Positions 20,764-31,445 of a stretch of 64,000 bases of DNA are shown piece after piece. Both the position numbers and the translations under genes were made by a program. Every line of letters begins with the position of its first letter. Position 1 is the first letter of the stretch. The notes under the pieces were generated by a model. The model was not told the origin of the DNA. It ran no database searches and saw only the letters and a program-made list of their open reading frames with translations. This stretch comes from Siphonodentalium dalli (lineage: Eukaryota; Mollusca; Scaphopoda; Gadilida; Siphonodentaliidae): NCBI GenBank assembly GCA_032622095.1, contig CP136065.1:114121195-114185194 (forward strand), in the 5' to 3' direction.

Positions 20764-20909
20764 GATGAATATTTTGCTGATTTTCGTCGGTCAACTTCGG
20801 AAATTTCAGGGCGACTTAAACTTCACCCGCTGCAAAATTAGGGCGAAGTGAGCAAGAATAGGGAGACTTCTTCGCCCACGTCGCCTCTCGGCTGGTCCCT
20901 GATGTAATG

Positions 20910-21604
20910 ATTTATTCCTATTGCTTTCCATAAGTGGGATGTCAATAATATTATTGATATCTTTTATAAATGGAAACATTTGACCAACATGTTCCTGAGA
21001 CACAGATAGAAGTTATGTTCAGCTTCATACGGTACATGTACATTCCTGGTTTTTGCGAAACTGATAATAGGAATAATATGAACCAGGAATATTTTCTGTG
21101 TATTATATAAGCTATAACCAATTGGCAGATTACCAAAAGAGTGGACAATATACCTATCATATACAGATAACACACCATTGGGACACCAGTACTTAGGATG
21201 TTTAAATTTTATCAACATTGATAGAACAAATGTATCATGATATGGAGAATGAGTACGCAACATAACTACATTATTACTTTTTCGCTCTATATTCACTATT
21301 AATTGTGACGTTGAGTGGTACTGGGGAATTGATCTTCTGGGAGCTATCAAATTTTTTAGAATCTTTTAATTTCATTGGAAAACATGGCTGCCAGTAGCCA
21401 TCTTGAATTTTACTTTATTTATATCTCTTTATGTTGACATCTAGTATTACTTAGACATTTCAACTTTCCACATTCATAATCACTCCATTGACAACACATG
21501 AAATTATCCCCCCCCCCCCTTTCCAAGTTGAGCTACAGTGTCATTGACACTTTAAGTTTCATTACATTTCTACGATGACTCAACTGCTGTTGGTTTTATT
21601 TTAG
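20910..21604. other. UBL3 intron sequence
   Basis: The minus-strand frame at 20964-21350 (128 codons) has no recognisable domain. A poly-C run lies at about 21509-21518. The acceptor for the next exon ends TTTTATTTTAG. Confidence 0.6.
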
Positions 21605-21691
21605 ATTGGTCCGAAGAGCCTCTGCCTTCTACAAATATACTACGATTGATATATCAAGGAAGATTTCTCCATGGAAATGTTACTTTAGGGG
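21605..21691 (+). CDS. UBL3: UBL3 exon (second ubiquitin-fold exon)
   Basis: This 87-bp exon starts with two bases that complete the Asp codon from 18517, then reads WSEEPLPSTNILRLIYQGRF and LHGNVTLG. It ends in phase 1 before GTAAGT. The ILRLIYQGRFLHGN block is the most conserved core of UBL3 (third and fourth beta strands of the ubiquitin fold). Acceptor, donor and phases all fit the neighbouring exons. Its copy-2 counterpart would lie beyond the window. Confidence 0.95.
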
Positions 21692-21797
21692 GTAAGTAGG
21701 TCACAATATTTCTCTCATGCCACTTATTCATTCCTAGAGCTTTAAGTTTTAGGAGCTTTAACAGCTCGATGACTGGAGCTTCCTGAAATTTTGGAAA

Positions 21798-22022
21798 AAC
21801 CCTGTGCCAATGCATTCTCTTATATATGCGAGTTGCCCATAGGGTGCCTCGCATATATAAGATACTGCATTAGCCTAACAATATTTACCTTGACCTTGTA
21901 AGCCAGTGCATTCTCTTATATATGCGAGGCTCCCTATGGGAGACTCGCATTTATAAGAGAATGCATTTATAAGAGAATGCATTTATGGGAGACTCTCATT
22001 TATAAAAGAATGCACTGGCACA
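21798..22022. repeat. Palindromic GCATTCTCTTATATATGCGA modules in the UBL3 intron
   Basis: There are two palindromes of the same design as in the TTAA MITE at 14518-14890 (CCAATGCATTCTC and TATATGCGAG arms around a CCCATAGGG-type centre). The second is extended by short AAGAGAATGCATTTAT tandem repeats. CCTGTGCCAATGC stands at the left and TGCACTGGCACA at the right. No CCCTTTACCC end is visible, so this is a partial or related family member. Confidence 0.7.
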
Positions 22023-23239
22023 TGATCTAATTGCTGCACCAGCACTGCTCCATCATGTAAGAGTTAAGGTAAGAGGCTGGCCTAGAAATTTCAAATTGGG
22101 AGAATACACCTGACAATGACAGAAGAAATAGAGCACCGATAATAACTGGTGAAACTCAATATTCAGTATAGACTATAGTTGTCTTCATGGTGATAAATTT
22201 GAGCATGATGGTCAGAATGGAAAACTTATGATGACTTTCAATTGTGCACTGCTAAGTACACAATTTAGGGAGTAGCATCTTAGCATTCCAACAAAGAATG
22301 TAGACAAGGAACTTTGGTATAAACTAAACATGTGCAGTTCTTTTCTGATTCTGCATGGGTAGTGCCTATGTTTCTAATTAATAACAGAGTCTTCCATATC
22401 CACGGATAAACCCAATTAAAACAAACACAATATGTGCCATCAAGCGAGGTGCGCATTTATTATAGACGACGTTTAGTAGAATGCATTATAATTACACAAT
22501 TCTTATATATGGTGCCTATGTCTATGTTACAATAACATATATCAAAATACTTCCAAAGTTCTGCTCATCACCATATAATTGTGCTAAACTTAGTTAATAT
22601 CCTATTCTAAATTTATGCTCCGTAGCCCTACAGGAAAAAACATAGATAAAAAACCCTATCTGTGTAGGGAAAAAACTATGGAAACCTGTCTCCCAAAACT
22701 GTACACGCTATGTAATGCTACGCAACTCGTATGGTGTCAGGAGTTCACATAAATAAATAAAAAACTCAACATACTTATACTAAATGAAAATTTTAAATAA
22801 ATAAACAAAAATAATCAATTAATGAATTATTTTTGTAATTTTAGTTGTTTACTGCTCAGCGCTATGCTTGAAACTGATTTCACCGCCCGATCTATCAATC
22901 GATGACACAACTAATTAACACCACTGTCACAATTCTCATTGGCCACAATAATTTATTGTTTATCCTATCGACCGGTAGAAGACAAGATTTTCCCGCTAAA
23001 CTCTCGTAACGCGGGAAAATAATATTATGTAGTGATGTCATTTCAAGTTCTAGTGTAACCCCATACTCAATCAGATATATGTCATAGATTCCCATCTATT
23101 TCAAGAATTAGGACTGTAATGGTTATCATTGGTGTCCAACCTGAAATCAGGTTATTATATATAATTATTATCCATCCCTCAACTAACACTATTTCAAATT
23201 GGGCAAAAACTCTTGCATGATAAATCGGTAAAAAGGCAT
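22023..23239. other. UBL3 intron sequence, nothing recognised
   Basis: AT-rich with small hairpins, for example CCCTATCTGTGTAGGG near 22654. No exon, transposon end or tandem array was recognised. Confidence 0.5.
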
Positions 23240-23460
23240 ATTGGACTCCCGAAAGTCATATTAGACTCGAATCGAGTCCAATATGACTTTTATAAAAATT
23301 ATTGCAACTCGGGTGACATATGCAAATGTCATTATTCAATGTTGTGTACAGTATGTGTTTTCTTGTACTTGTCCACGCTTCGAGTCCAATATGACTTTTC
23401 ACCACAACCTGGACTCATACAAGAAAAACACATACTGTACACAACATTGTATAATAACTT
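23240..23460. repeat. Clustered palindromes (GAGTCCAATATGACTTTT)
   Basis: AAAGTCATATTAGACTCGA and TCGAGTCCAATATGACTTTT form a palindrome at 23248-23290, and GAGTCCAATATGACTTTT returns at 23381. A second pair, AATGTTGTGTACAGTATGTG (23338) and CACATACTGTACACAACATT (23429), encloses it. The nesting suggests a foldback element without defined ends. Confidence 0.65.
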
Positions 23461-24341
23461 TGTACTATCGGCACCTAAACAACGGTTCTGTGAACACTCG
23501 ATAAAGTTAAACAGGCCTGTAAACATGATTATTACCTTTATGTACTTACTGTCCTCTGATTTATTGTTATGGCTTATATGTTGACGTAGAATTTCTGTTT
23601 GGGGAGCTAATGCAAAAATTACAACAATTTATTCAACACTAACTACAAAATTTGTAAACTTCTTATTTCTATATGAGGAATGGTATCGATAGGTTAGTTG
23701 CCAGACTTAAAACATGGAGTTCTCTTGCTAATCACTACCCGCTCACCGAACTGTATATTAGATTTAATTCGCGAAAGCTGTGCAGTATCTCAGATCTGAT
23801 AAACTCAAAAAAAACATGGCAATAAAGATTGTTTAGTTTTAATTTATCGCATTACATGGTATAGCAAAAGATAATTATGTTTATTGTTGTGCAAAACATT
23901 GTATGGTTTTATGGTTGTCAGGCTATGTATTTAATAAATGTTATACCCGGTTGGCGGTTTGGAAAAAAACAGTAAATTAAAAAGTCAGAATCCTAATATG
24001 GACCTATTTGTTGGTGTACACATTCTAGAGTGCAGGATAATTAAAGAGCATGTATACAAATGCATGAACCAAGGTCCCTTTGAAGCCTTTCCACATGTAT
24101 TTGAAGCTTGTGTTGTTCAAGGGTAACTTTTACCAACATTTATAAGGATCCACTAATTTTATATTAAAAGAATTGTTCCGGAACCGAGTTTATATTTTGA
24201 TTAATTGACTATGCAGGAAATAACAAACAGCTGGACTTTCGACTACAGAATAAATACATGTGTAATCGTCATTTGAATTTTAATTAGAACGAACCTAATA
24301 CACATGTATTAAGATGATATCCATTATCTCCCTTTTTACAG
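23461..24341. other. UBL3 intron sequence before the third exon
   Basis: No element or exon is supported until the acceptor CCCTTTTTACAG at 24330-24341. Confidence 0.55.
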
Positions 24342-24419
24342 CCTTGCAGTTGCCGCTTGGTAAGATGACTGTTATGCACTTAGTGGCTAGAGAGAACTTA
24401 CCAGAGCCAAATAATCAAG
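24342..24419 (+). CDS. UBL3: UBL3 exon (third ubiquitin-fold exon)
   Basis: This 78-bp exon follows TTTTTACAG. Its first two bases complete the Ala codon opened at 21691. It reads LQLPLGKMTVMHLVARENLP and then EPNNQ, ending in phase 1 before GTAAAG. This is the last part of the ubiquitin fold. In the family only a short linker and the C-terminal cysteine-containing prenylation motif remain for the next exon. I searched for that exon by eye downstream, on both sides of the N gap, and found no convincing CC-aliphatic terminus. Confidence 0.94.
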
Positions 24420-24604
24420 GTAAAGATTTCGTACAGTTACACAGCATATCTTGAAATTGAAGTGAGGCCTCCATCTTTATTTACTGATTAGTTATATCAT
24501 GTTCAGAGTTTAAAGATGTGTTAGGGTTCCTGACCAAATTTTACGAAACCGATTTTACTTTTTATGTGTACCCATACCATGTATGTTACACATAATGCCG
24601 ATGT

Positions 24605-26170
24605 CCGGATCAACCATCTGTCGTTCGTCCGTTCGTCTGTCTGTCCGTCTGTCCGTCGTCTGTCTGTAGACACTTGCTATCCGATTTGATTACTCAAATA
24701 TTTTTTATCGGATCGTGTTCAAATTTTATGTGCATGTTTATGATGACACTCCTCACCTGTATAGTTTTGGTATTGATCGGTTGATCGGTTTAGAAATTAT
24801 TAACACTTTGCATCCGCACATAGGCATGAGCTATCCGATGCTGTAACCAAAGTATTTTTTGTACGATTGTGTTCATATTTGATATGTAAGTTTATGATGA
24901 CACACACCTCACCTGTATAGTTTTTGGTATCGATTGGTTGATCGGTTTAGAAAATAATTAACCCTACACACAAATGCTATCTGATGCATCTAAGTCAAAC
25001 AATATTCTTCTGATATGCCTCATATTTCTTACCTAGGTTTTTCTTAGCACGTTCGTCATCTGTATGGTTTTTGGTATCGTTTAGTTAACCCTTTCTGCTC
25101 CTATTTTTAAATAGAATTTATCCAAGCTGTGTTGACTTAAATATTTTTCATCTGATCAGCACCAAATTTGGTACATATGGTCCTCACCCCAAAATACAGA
25201 TCAGGTTCAAATTTGAGTTTGATCCGGTATATTTTAACACAGTTATGGCCATTTAAAATTTCAAGTAACTGATAATGTAATTAATGCCTGCAGTGCCTGC
25301 CCTGCACACAGAGTGTATTATTGACATTGAGTTATGTTTAGCTGGACACTAGATAGATACCAGTAGATAGCATGGCTGGCTGGCAGTCTGTTGATAAAAT
25401 CTGTCAAAACTGATTGATGAGTCTCTGGTCCAGTATGTGCAATATTAAGTTAACCTCTTTGTTGAAGCAGGTTCATGACATTAGAGACTGACTTATTGTA
25501 TGGGTTTCTAAATCCAATGACATACTTTTTATAGACTTTTTGTGTTTATCAGTTCATTAGTTTGGGTAAGATTAACCCCATTCTATCCGATTTCATAACT
25601 CAAATATTTCCATTGATTATGTTTATAGTTCTTGGCATAGTTTATGATAACACACCCCTAACCTGCATAGTGAGGGTCATATGGTTTATTTGCTTAAAAA
25701 TATTAAAATCCTCCTCCAATCCTATTGATACAATGTGATAACTAAGTATTTTTCACACGATCACCATATACATAATTGCATCCATGTTAATGATGACACA
25801 TTCTTCACCTGTATAGATTTTGGTATCGATTGAATTGTTTTGATAATATTAACCATAACTTTAATTATATTTCCGCTGTTTACATACATTATATCTTTCC
25901 AATGATCAGCTTAGAAGAAAATTAAACCACCCCATTACATAGTCATACAGTATGCTATCCAATGTAATGAATCTAATATTTTCAATCTGACCAATCTCAT
26001 ATCCTACTTCTAGCTATCTGAAAATTCTGCATTAAAACATTTTATATCCAATCATTATCAATCATTTTATATCCAGGTCAAAACATCCCTCAATTGTATA
26101 GTTGTTCAGGTATTGATTGGTTTTTGAATCGGAAATATTAACCCTTTCTACCATCTAAATGATTCCATGA
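24605..26170 (+). repeat. Degenerate ~155-bp tandem repeat
   Basis: It opens with a CCGT/CTGT microsatellite (about 24622-24668). Degenerate units then follow, with the phrases CTATCCGAT, TATTTTT, GATC, TGATGACACAC, CTCACCTGTATAGTTTTTGG, TATCGATTGGTTGATCGG and TTAACCC. They are clearest at about 24665, 24825, 24960, 25570, 25725 and 26060. Unit spacing is irregular and some units are partial. No coding potential was seen. Confidence 0.65.
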
Positions 26171-26565
26171 ATTTTTAATATGCAGCTAACACAAAAAATA
26201 ACAATAATAAAAACAAACATAATATGTTATGTCTCACATTCCAATGTAATAAGCAAATAAATGGAGTTGCTATGATGTTTATGTACTTAATGTCTTAACT
26301 ATTTTGTCTTTAACTGCTATGGTGCTTCTCTCTGACTATTGGTTGAGCTTAATTAGCTTTATCACTGTATAAGACATATCTGTGTTGGAGTGACCTAATA
26401 GGTTGAAATCGAATGCCACATCCGTGTTGCTATTGTGTTTATGTGAGCAAGGTGCCCAATAAGTCTCATTCCACTTGTGACCTTAATAGTAAGGTGTGAC
26501 TTGTTGAAACTTTTGCACTCATGAAAAGGTTGGTGTAAGGATTTATTAAAATAGCTAATTGGTAT

Positions 26566-26665
26566 NNNNNNNNNNNNNNNNNNNNNNNNNNNNNNNNNNN
26601 NNNNNNNNNNNNNNNNNNNNNNNNNNNNNNNNNNNNNNNNNNNNNNNNNNNNNNNNNNNNNNNNN
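26566..26665. other. Assembly gap of exactly 100 N
   Basis: The gap is exactly 100 bases, a common placeholder for a gap of unknown size. The sequence on the two sides shares no repeat that would place them together. Confidence 1.
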
Positions 26666-26875
26666 CATTAATACATCGTCACTTTTGTTGAAAGTGAATT
26701 AACACAACGCTGATGTATCACAAGAGAATTATGAATCAACACACTGACAATGTGTCTGCTAGTATCATGTATGTAAGTTCATTCATAATTGGCAACTGCT
26801 GTGAAAACAAGTTGGATATACATTAATACATCGTCACTTTTGTTGAAAGTGAACACAACGCTGATGTATCATGAC
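26666..26875 (+). repeat. Direct repeat at the edge of the gap
   Basis: CATTAATACATCGTCACTTT, TGTTGAAAGTGAA and ACACAACGCTGATGTATCA occur at 26666 and again at 26820, about 154 bp apart. The contig therefore starts inside a tandem repeat, which would explain the assembly break. Confidence 0.8.
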
Positions 26876-27628
26876 TACTTCAGACTAGCAATGCCATATA
26901 TATGCCGACATGCCATGGGACTATTAATCTGATTCATATTAAAATAAAATTTTCACCCGGGTGTATGTTCAGATTTCACTGAAACATACGGACCTCAAGT
27001 TTAATGTGAAATAATATAGTATTGGCTGATCATGCTTTTGCCGAATTCTTTTTAGTGTCCTAGCATCGCCTGACTATCAGGATTCATTGGCTCGGGCAAA
27101 TTCGGGGGTTCATTAACTTAACAAACGGTGAAACCCCACGAAGTTGCCCAAGCCAACGACCCTTGCACCCTGGAAGTCAGTGACGAGGGCACTCAGTTTT
27201 CCAGGGCGGGTTCGTTCAAACCCATCGAACCATAGCTGCATTGATCACTGTCTCAGTCAGTGTGAATGTCTGTACCGCAAGTACTACTACTAGTACTAGT
27301 ACTGTAGTACTTACTAGTAGGCACTATGCCTACAGTGGCCTGGAGTGGGGGCTCCAATGTGAATGTAATTAGACAGTATGTATTCAGACTATCACTACAG
27401 TGAGTACTATCAGCAAGCACTACAGTACCGTAATATACTATCATGATTCATGACTATTAGGTTACTAATAGTATTATTAGTAATACCGGTACTATTAGTA
27501 TTACTAATGCTATTACTACTGCCGTACTGTATCTGTATCTGTATGCATGTATACAATGCAGGAGCCAATTTCGGCTTTAGCCAAGTTTAGACGCACTGGT
27601 GGAGGAGGATGATGATGTCAGGTTGATG
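26876..27628. other. Non-coding stretch with CTAGTA-type simple repeats
   Basis: The region 27280-27535 is rich in short palindromic words such as ACTAGTACTAGTACT and ATTACTAATA. No exon or RNA gene is supported. Confidence 0.5.
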
Positions 27629-28245
27629 TTAGCGCTGCTGCCCTGCAACAGGATCAGTGTCAGGTTGTTCCCCTCGCAGAGCAGATAGAAATCCGTCAAT
27701 GTCACTGATATCTACAACTGACTGATCTAGGTGGTTCCAATCCACAGTTGTTTTTACAAAGAAGGAGTGTTCGTACTGTGAGCTGCTGGTACGCAGAAGT
27801 GGAATCGATTCTGTGTTATTAATATTACAATTTACACACCTCCTTCTCCACCGGATTTTGACTGACACAGTCCTCAAGTTTTGTTGGCTTAATTTTTCCT
27901 TGTGTTTTACGTAATCAGGCTTAGGAAGGGCTGGGACCAACCCCTTGACTATTTTGTGGTATTGAACCAGTCGCTGTTCTTTCCTTCTTTCTTCGAGAGG
28001 TGGGACTGGGCGCTTTACTTTAGCTCAGACCACGTACAGAAGTTGGAATCACTGACTGTTATGCTATTTTTTTAGATTTTTTTGGAGTCTAGGTATATAG
28101 TATATACCTAGTCAGTGATTCCAACTTCTGTGGCTCAGACAACATGCCTGTGAGTGTGAGTCAGTGTGACTGATCCGTCATCTCGTCTGTACTACTACTT
28201 GTTCTTTATGAAGCATGCGGCTCTTCTTTGCACCTTCTCTAGTGC
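27629..28245 (-). pseudogene. CR1/Jockey-like LINE RT C-terminal fragment
   Basis: Read on the minus strand it gives LEKVQRRAACFIKNK (about 28200-28240), then VPPLEERRKEQRLVQYHKIV and KGLVPALPKPDYVKHKEKL, and an EHSFFVKTTVDWNHL block before the stop at 27629. These are the thumb and C-terminal landmarks of this LINE group (EKVQRRAA, LEERR, FF...WN.L). The frame is broken between the first and second blocks, where a small hAT-like MITE (28031-28132) is inserted. No 5' part is present. Confidence 0.82.
28031..28132. mobile_element. 102-bp hAT-like MITE inside a LINE fragment
   Basis: It is flanked by an exact 8-bp duplication GCTCAGAC (28023-28030 and 28133-28140). A perfect 20-bp inverted pair CAGAAGTTGGAATCACTGAC/GTCAGTGATTCCAACTTCTG (28037-28056 and 28111-28130) lies just inside ends beginning CAC and ending GTG. 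The interior holds a second small palindrome, CTAGGTATATAGTATATACC. Confidence 0.85.
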
Positions 28246-28669
28246 CTACTAGTGGTACCACTACCAGTGACTACTTCAGTACCTGGTACTTGTCTATACT
28301 CATAGTCATAATAGTCTATACTAGTTACTATAATACTATGTCTATGTTAGTATATGTATACTGTGGTGTATAGCCTAGCCCTAGGCCTACTAATACTATA
28401 TTTAGAATTTAGAAGTTTAGTCTATTTTATAAGTTCAACTAACAGTATAACTTAAATGCTAAAAAAAAAAGGTTTACATAGAAACCAATACTCTGCGAAA
28501 ATAACACACAGTTTAGTACCGTCAACGTTGCAGATCCCATAAAATAGAGAAGAAACTGCTGCACAAAAACTTACAAACATTCCATCACTTGTGTCTTAAA
28601 TGCGTCTAAATAGGGCGCCCCCGCGTGGTAGAAAGTGACATCAAAACAATATGTTAAAGTCTGTTTCCA
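28246..28669. other. Non-coding stretch
   Basis: AT-rich with TACTAGT/ACTATA simple sequence and an A tract near 28461. No feature is supported. Confidence 0.5.
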
Positions 28670-28975
28670 TATTCACGATCGGTCCCAAACTCCAGGCAGA
28701 GTTATCTCTCATCGCTACGCTGATATACCCAATACCAATCTTAGAATTTATACAGTGCGTCTTACTGATCCTCGTTACCCTTGTGGCGTGTGTGGTATTC
28801 GATGTTTTAAAGATTGCATCGAATGTAGGCTACTGGCTGTAAAAAAAATGGACACATTACCAATGTGTTCCGATGACGAAACAAGTGTTCAACATGTGGT
28901 CAGCAGACTTGAGTTACATCACGTTTTACTGCAAATCGTGTTCGGCCAGAGGATGGTACTTACAGCAGTCAGTGC
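28670..28975 (+). pseudogene. PHD-finger protein fragment with frameshift and stop
   Basis: One frame reads TDPRYPCGVCGIRCFKDCIE. After a frameshift, a second reads VGYWL, a stop codon, KKW, then THYQCVPMTKQVFNMWSADL and SYITFYCKSCSARGWYLQQS. The order is CxxC, a middle CxxC region, a WL(x)KK segment where a His and a Cys would sit, and a terminal CxxC, which is the layout of a PHD finger. The shift, the stop and the Trp at the expected Cys show that it is dead. PHD fingers of this kind occur in retroelement ORFs and in host chromatin proteins; the source is not clear. Confidence 0.6.
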
Positions 28976-29338
28976 GGGGAAAATAACCAGGACAACGAAA
29001 GAGAAAACGAACGGCAAAGACAACCACAATCCCACAAAGCAAAGTTCCCAGGATCGGAGAATGAAATTAAACAACATCTTTTGTTGCTATTCTACTATTC
29101 TCATGTTACTTGTTTGCATTTACCAATAAAAACATCTAAACAAAAATCATACTCTTAATTTTTTCATTCAATGATTCAGTCCCACAATTCAGTCCAATTC
29201 CCTTCAATAATCTATCAGTATTTCGATCAAATTAAAGCCCTGTGATTAAAGCCCTTTGTAATCAGCACCTCCACTGATTAAACATATCGGTGTGTAAACA
29301 CGCATGACTAAACCGCCGTAATCCACCCTAGGTGTGAG

Positions 29339-29398
29339 GGACTTGCTGCATTTACCAGGGACTTGCTGCATTTACCGGGGACTTGCTGCATATCCAGA
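29339..29398 (+). repeat. Three tandem 20-bp units (GGACTTGCTGCATTTACC)
   Basis: Three near-identical 20-bp units occur in a row. A related GGGACTTGCTGCGTATAG is at about 31267. An adjoining CGCTAAAATCCGATTTGGAT (29408) has an inverted relative at about 31235-31260 (GGATTTTAGCG), so 29339-31290 may be one degraded element. Confidence 0.65.
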
Positions 29399-31445
29399 GG
29401 CGTTATTTCGCTAAAATCCGATTTGGATTCTGGATTCAGATTACAGATTTGTCCCCGTACGACTTGGTTCGGCAAAAGAACAGACCACAAATTTCCAGAA
29501 TCAGTAAACGAACAGACCGTAATCCTAATTTCGTGGGAATCCGATAGGGATTCGGATTCCGATTACGGACTCAAATGTTCGTAATGTAAACAAACCGAGA
29601 TTTCGCCACCTCAGAGTTTAAAAACACAATAAAACATAAGAATCCGTCTCTTGTGTACAAATTATTGCAGAATATAAACGATCTATATCAAAGAATTTTA
29701 AATGCGGAGACAAATTTGTTTTATTGAATGTAAACTGGGAGAATATTACTGAAATTAGCCAAATAATAACGCTATTGATAGTAACGCTGTGGGAGCACTT
29801 CGGTTGATGGCGAAGAAATTGCAATTCATTGTTGATTGTCACTTTCATATGTCCATTTCATAATTCCATCCTTAAAATACCGCCCGAACGCATGTCGATT
29901 TCGAATTCGGCGGATACGTCACCATTGACCGAGTTCATATGCACCTGCATGGATATGTCTTCTGCTGTGTTCGTTATTATAATGTTTCTTCTTATTCAAG
30001 AAATAGTAGGATTATATGGTATCGATGGATTATCAGATACACGTATGTACTATCATCTAGTCTTAATGTTATAGCAATTTCATGTTTAACATGTTTTGTT
30101 TCGTTAAATGCAGTCGTTAATGCAAAATTTTGCACAATAGTCTCTGTATAGACAACAGACACATGTTCTAGGGACGTGGCTAGAAGTTTCCTCAAATTTA
30201 CGGCCAACTGCACCCCCCCCCCCCCCTTGAACCAAACATCAATCTCACAGGTTCGCAGAATTCAATTTGCTCCCCTTGGAAATATCCAATCTGACAAACA
30301 CTAAGATTGGAAAATTACCAACTTTTACTGGTTGAAAAAAATCAAACAATGAGAACAATGCCAACCTATATATGGTGTCAAATTAATGTCCAACTAATGT
30401 TGTGTCATGCATGAAATTTCCGACTGCTGGAATGTACCAAAGTTTAGTTTAGATATATTTATTTCAAATATATGTCAAATTTAGATAACACATTATATAT
30501 AACACATACATTTGTTTATACATACAAAGGAATTGGGGGACAAGTACTGACTCACTTAAGGGTACCCCCTCTCCCAAATGTTATTACACTGAAAAAATAC
30601 ATAATTAGTAATGGCAAAGCAACGTACATGACTACCAAAACAAGTTGAACATATATACAGATCACTGGACACCCCCTCTCCCGAGTTAGTCATAAGTTTG
30701 TATATGTATTTATTTAAAATCGGGTTTGTTTGTTTGTTGCGTTTGTTGGCTTGTACGTATCATTATTTGAAACAGTTAGTCAAAATAATCCTGATTTTCC
30801 TCACGTATGAATGACTGCACAGCTTAGCAAATTGTACCAAAAATCGGGGTGGGGGTCGAGACACACAAGCAACCCCTGTCGTCACGTCCCTGTTCAACTG
30901 ACAAGTTTCGTGTGTTCTTCACAACATCTTTGGAATTTGATTCAGGAGGCCTAGAGCTGTCATGTTTAGATATGCTTGCCAACATCAATAAACACACTTT
31001 AACTTGAAAAAAAAGATGCGATTAAGTCGGATTGGCAGCAAATTATGTGCCGTGTATATACACATAGACGAAAAGCATGATTTCACAACAAACATGCACT
31101 TTATAAATATAAGATAGAAATGATACTTTTGTCAAATACATGAGCCATGTTTGACGCTGGGAGAGATTTTCGGAGACCACGTGGATTTCAAAATCTGACC
31201 TAGAATCCGAAATTAGCTCCGCCCCCCGTAATCGGCTTTGGATTCTCAATCCGGATTTTAGCGAAATTACGGCTCTGGGACTTGCTGCGTATAGTAGAAC
31301 CGCAAACGAACACTTCTTCTTCTTCCGATAATATGCAACTCCCTGCAGAAGGCTTCTGTATGAATATTATCGCATTTGTGCGCACAGGCGGATGAGGATG
31401 TCGTTAAAAGCCAATATTGGTGAATTTAAAATAAGGACTGTGTGT
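29399..31445. other. Non-coding stretch with GGATTC words and a possible LINE tail
   Basis: The region 29400-29590 is dense in ATCCGA/GGATTC words in both orientations. 30455-30600 has the look of a LINE 3' end: ATATTTATTTCAAATA terminus, then a GGGGGACAAGTACT/GGGTACCCCC hairpin. This resembles, but is not clearly homologous to, the tails at 4432 and 36598. A poly-C run lies at about 30212-30226. The overlapping hydrophobic frames at 29829-30151 match nothing I know. Confidence 0.35.

Larger units (their letters stand above)
18539..20901. mobile_element. 2.36-kb hAT element in the UBL3 intron
   Basis: The ends CAGGGACCAGCC and GGCTGGTCCCTG are flanked by the 8-bp duplication ATGTAATG (18531-18538 and 20902-20909). 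It begins only 21 bp after the UBL3 exon donor site. It is itself interrupted by a second hAT at 18578-19646. The remaining interior holds a poly-C tract, an inverted GACTTGGCGG/CCGCCAAGTC pair (20369-20402) and no intact transposase. Confidence 0.88.

Noticed and set aside
27060-27230. Possible tRNA-derived SINE (GGGTTCGTTCAAACCC-type box)
   Set aside because: Only a B-box-like word is visible; no A box at the right distance and no tail or target duplication.
28635-29129. 164-codon open frame as an intact gene
   Set aside because: The recognisable PHD-like residues switch frame in the middle, so the long frame is a chance read-through over a pseudogene.
29829-30151. Membrane-protein-like overlapping frames
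   Set aside because: Hydrophobic composition follows from AT-rich DNA; no family motif, start context or splice pattern supports a gene.
30408-30425. Candidate UBL3 terminal exon reading CCVMH
   Set aside because: It lies directly behind an in-frame stop, has no acceptor in the needed phase and does not end in a CAAX-type motif.
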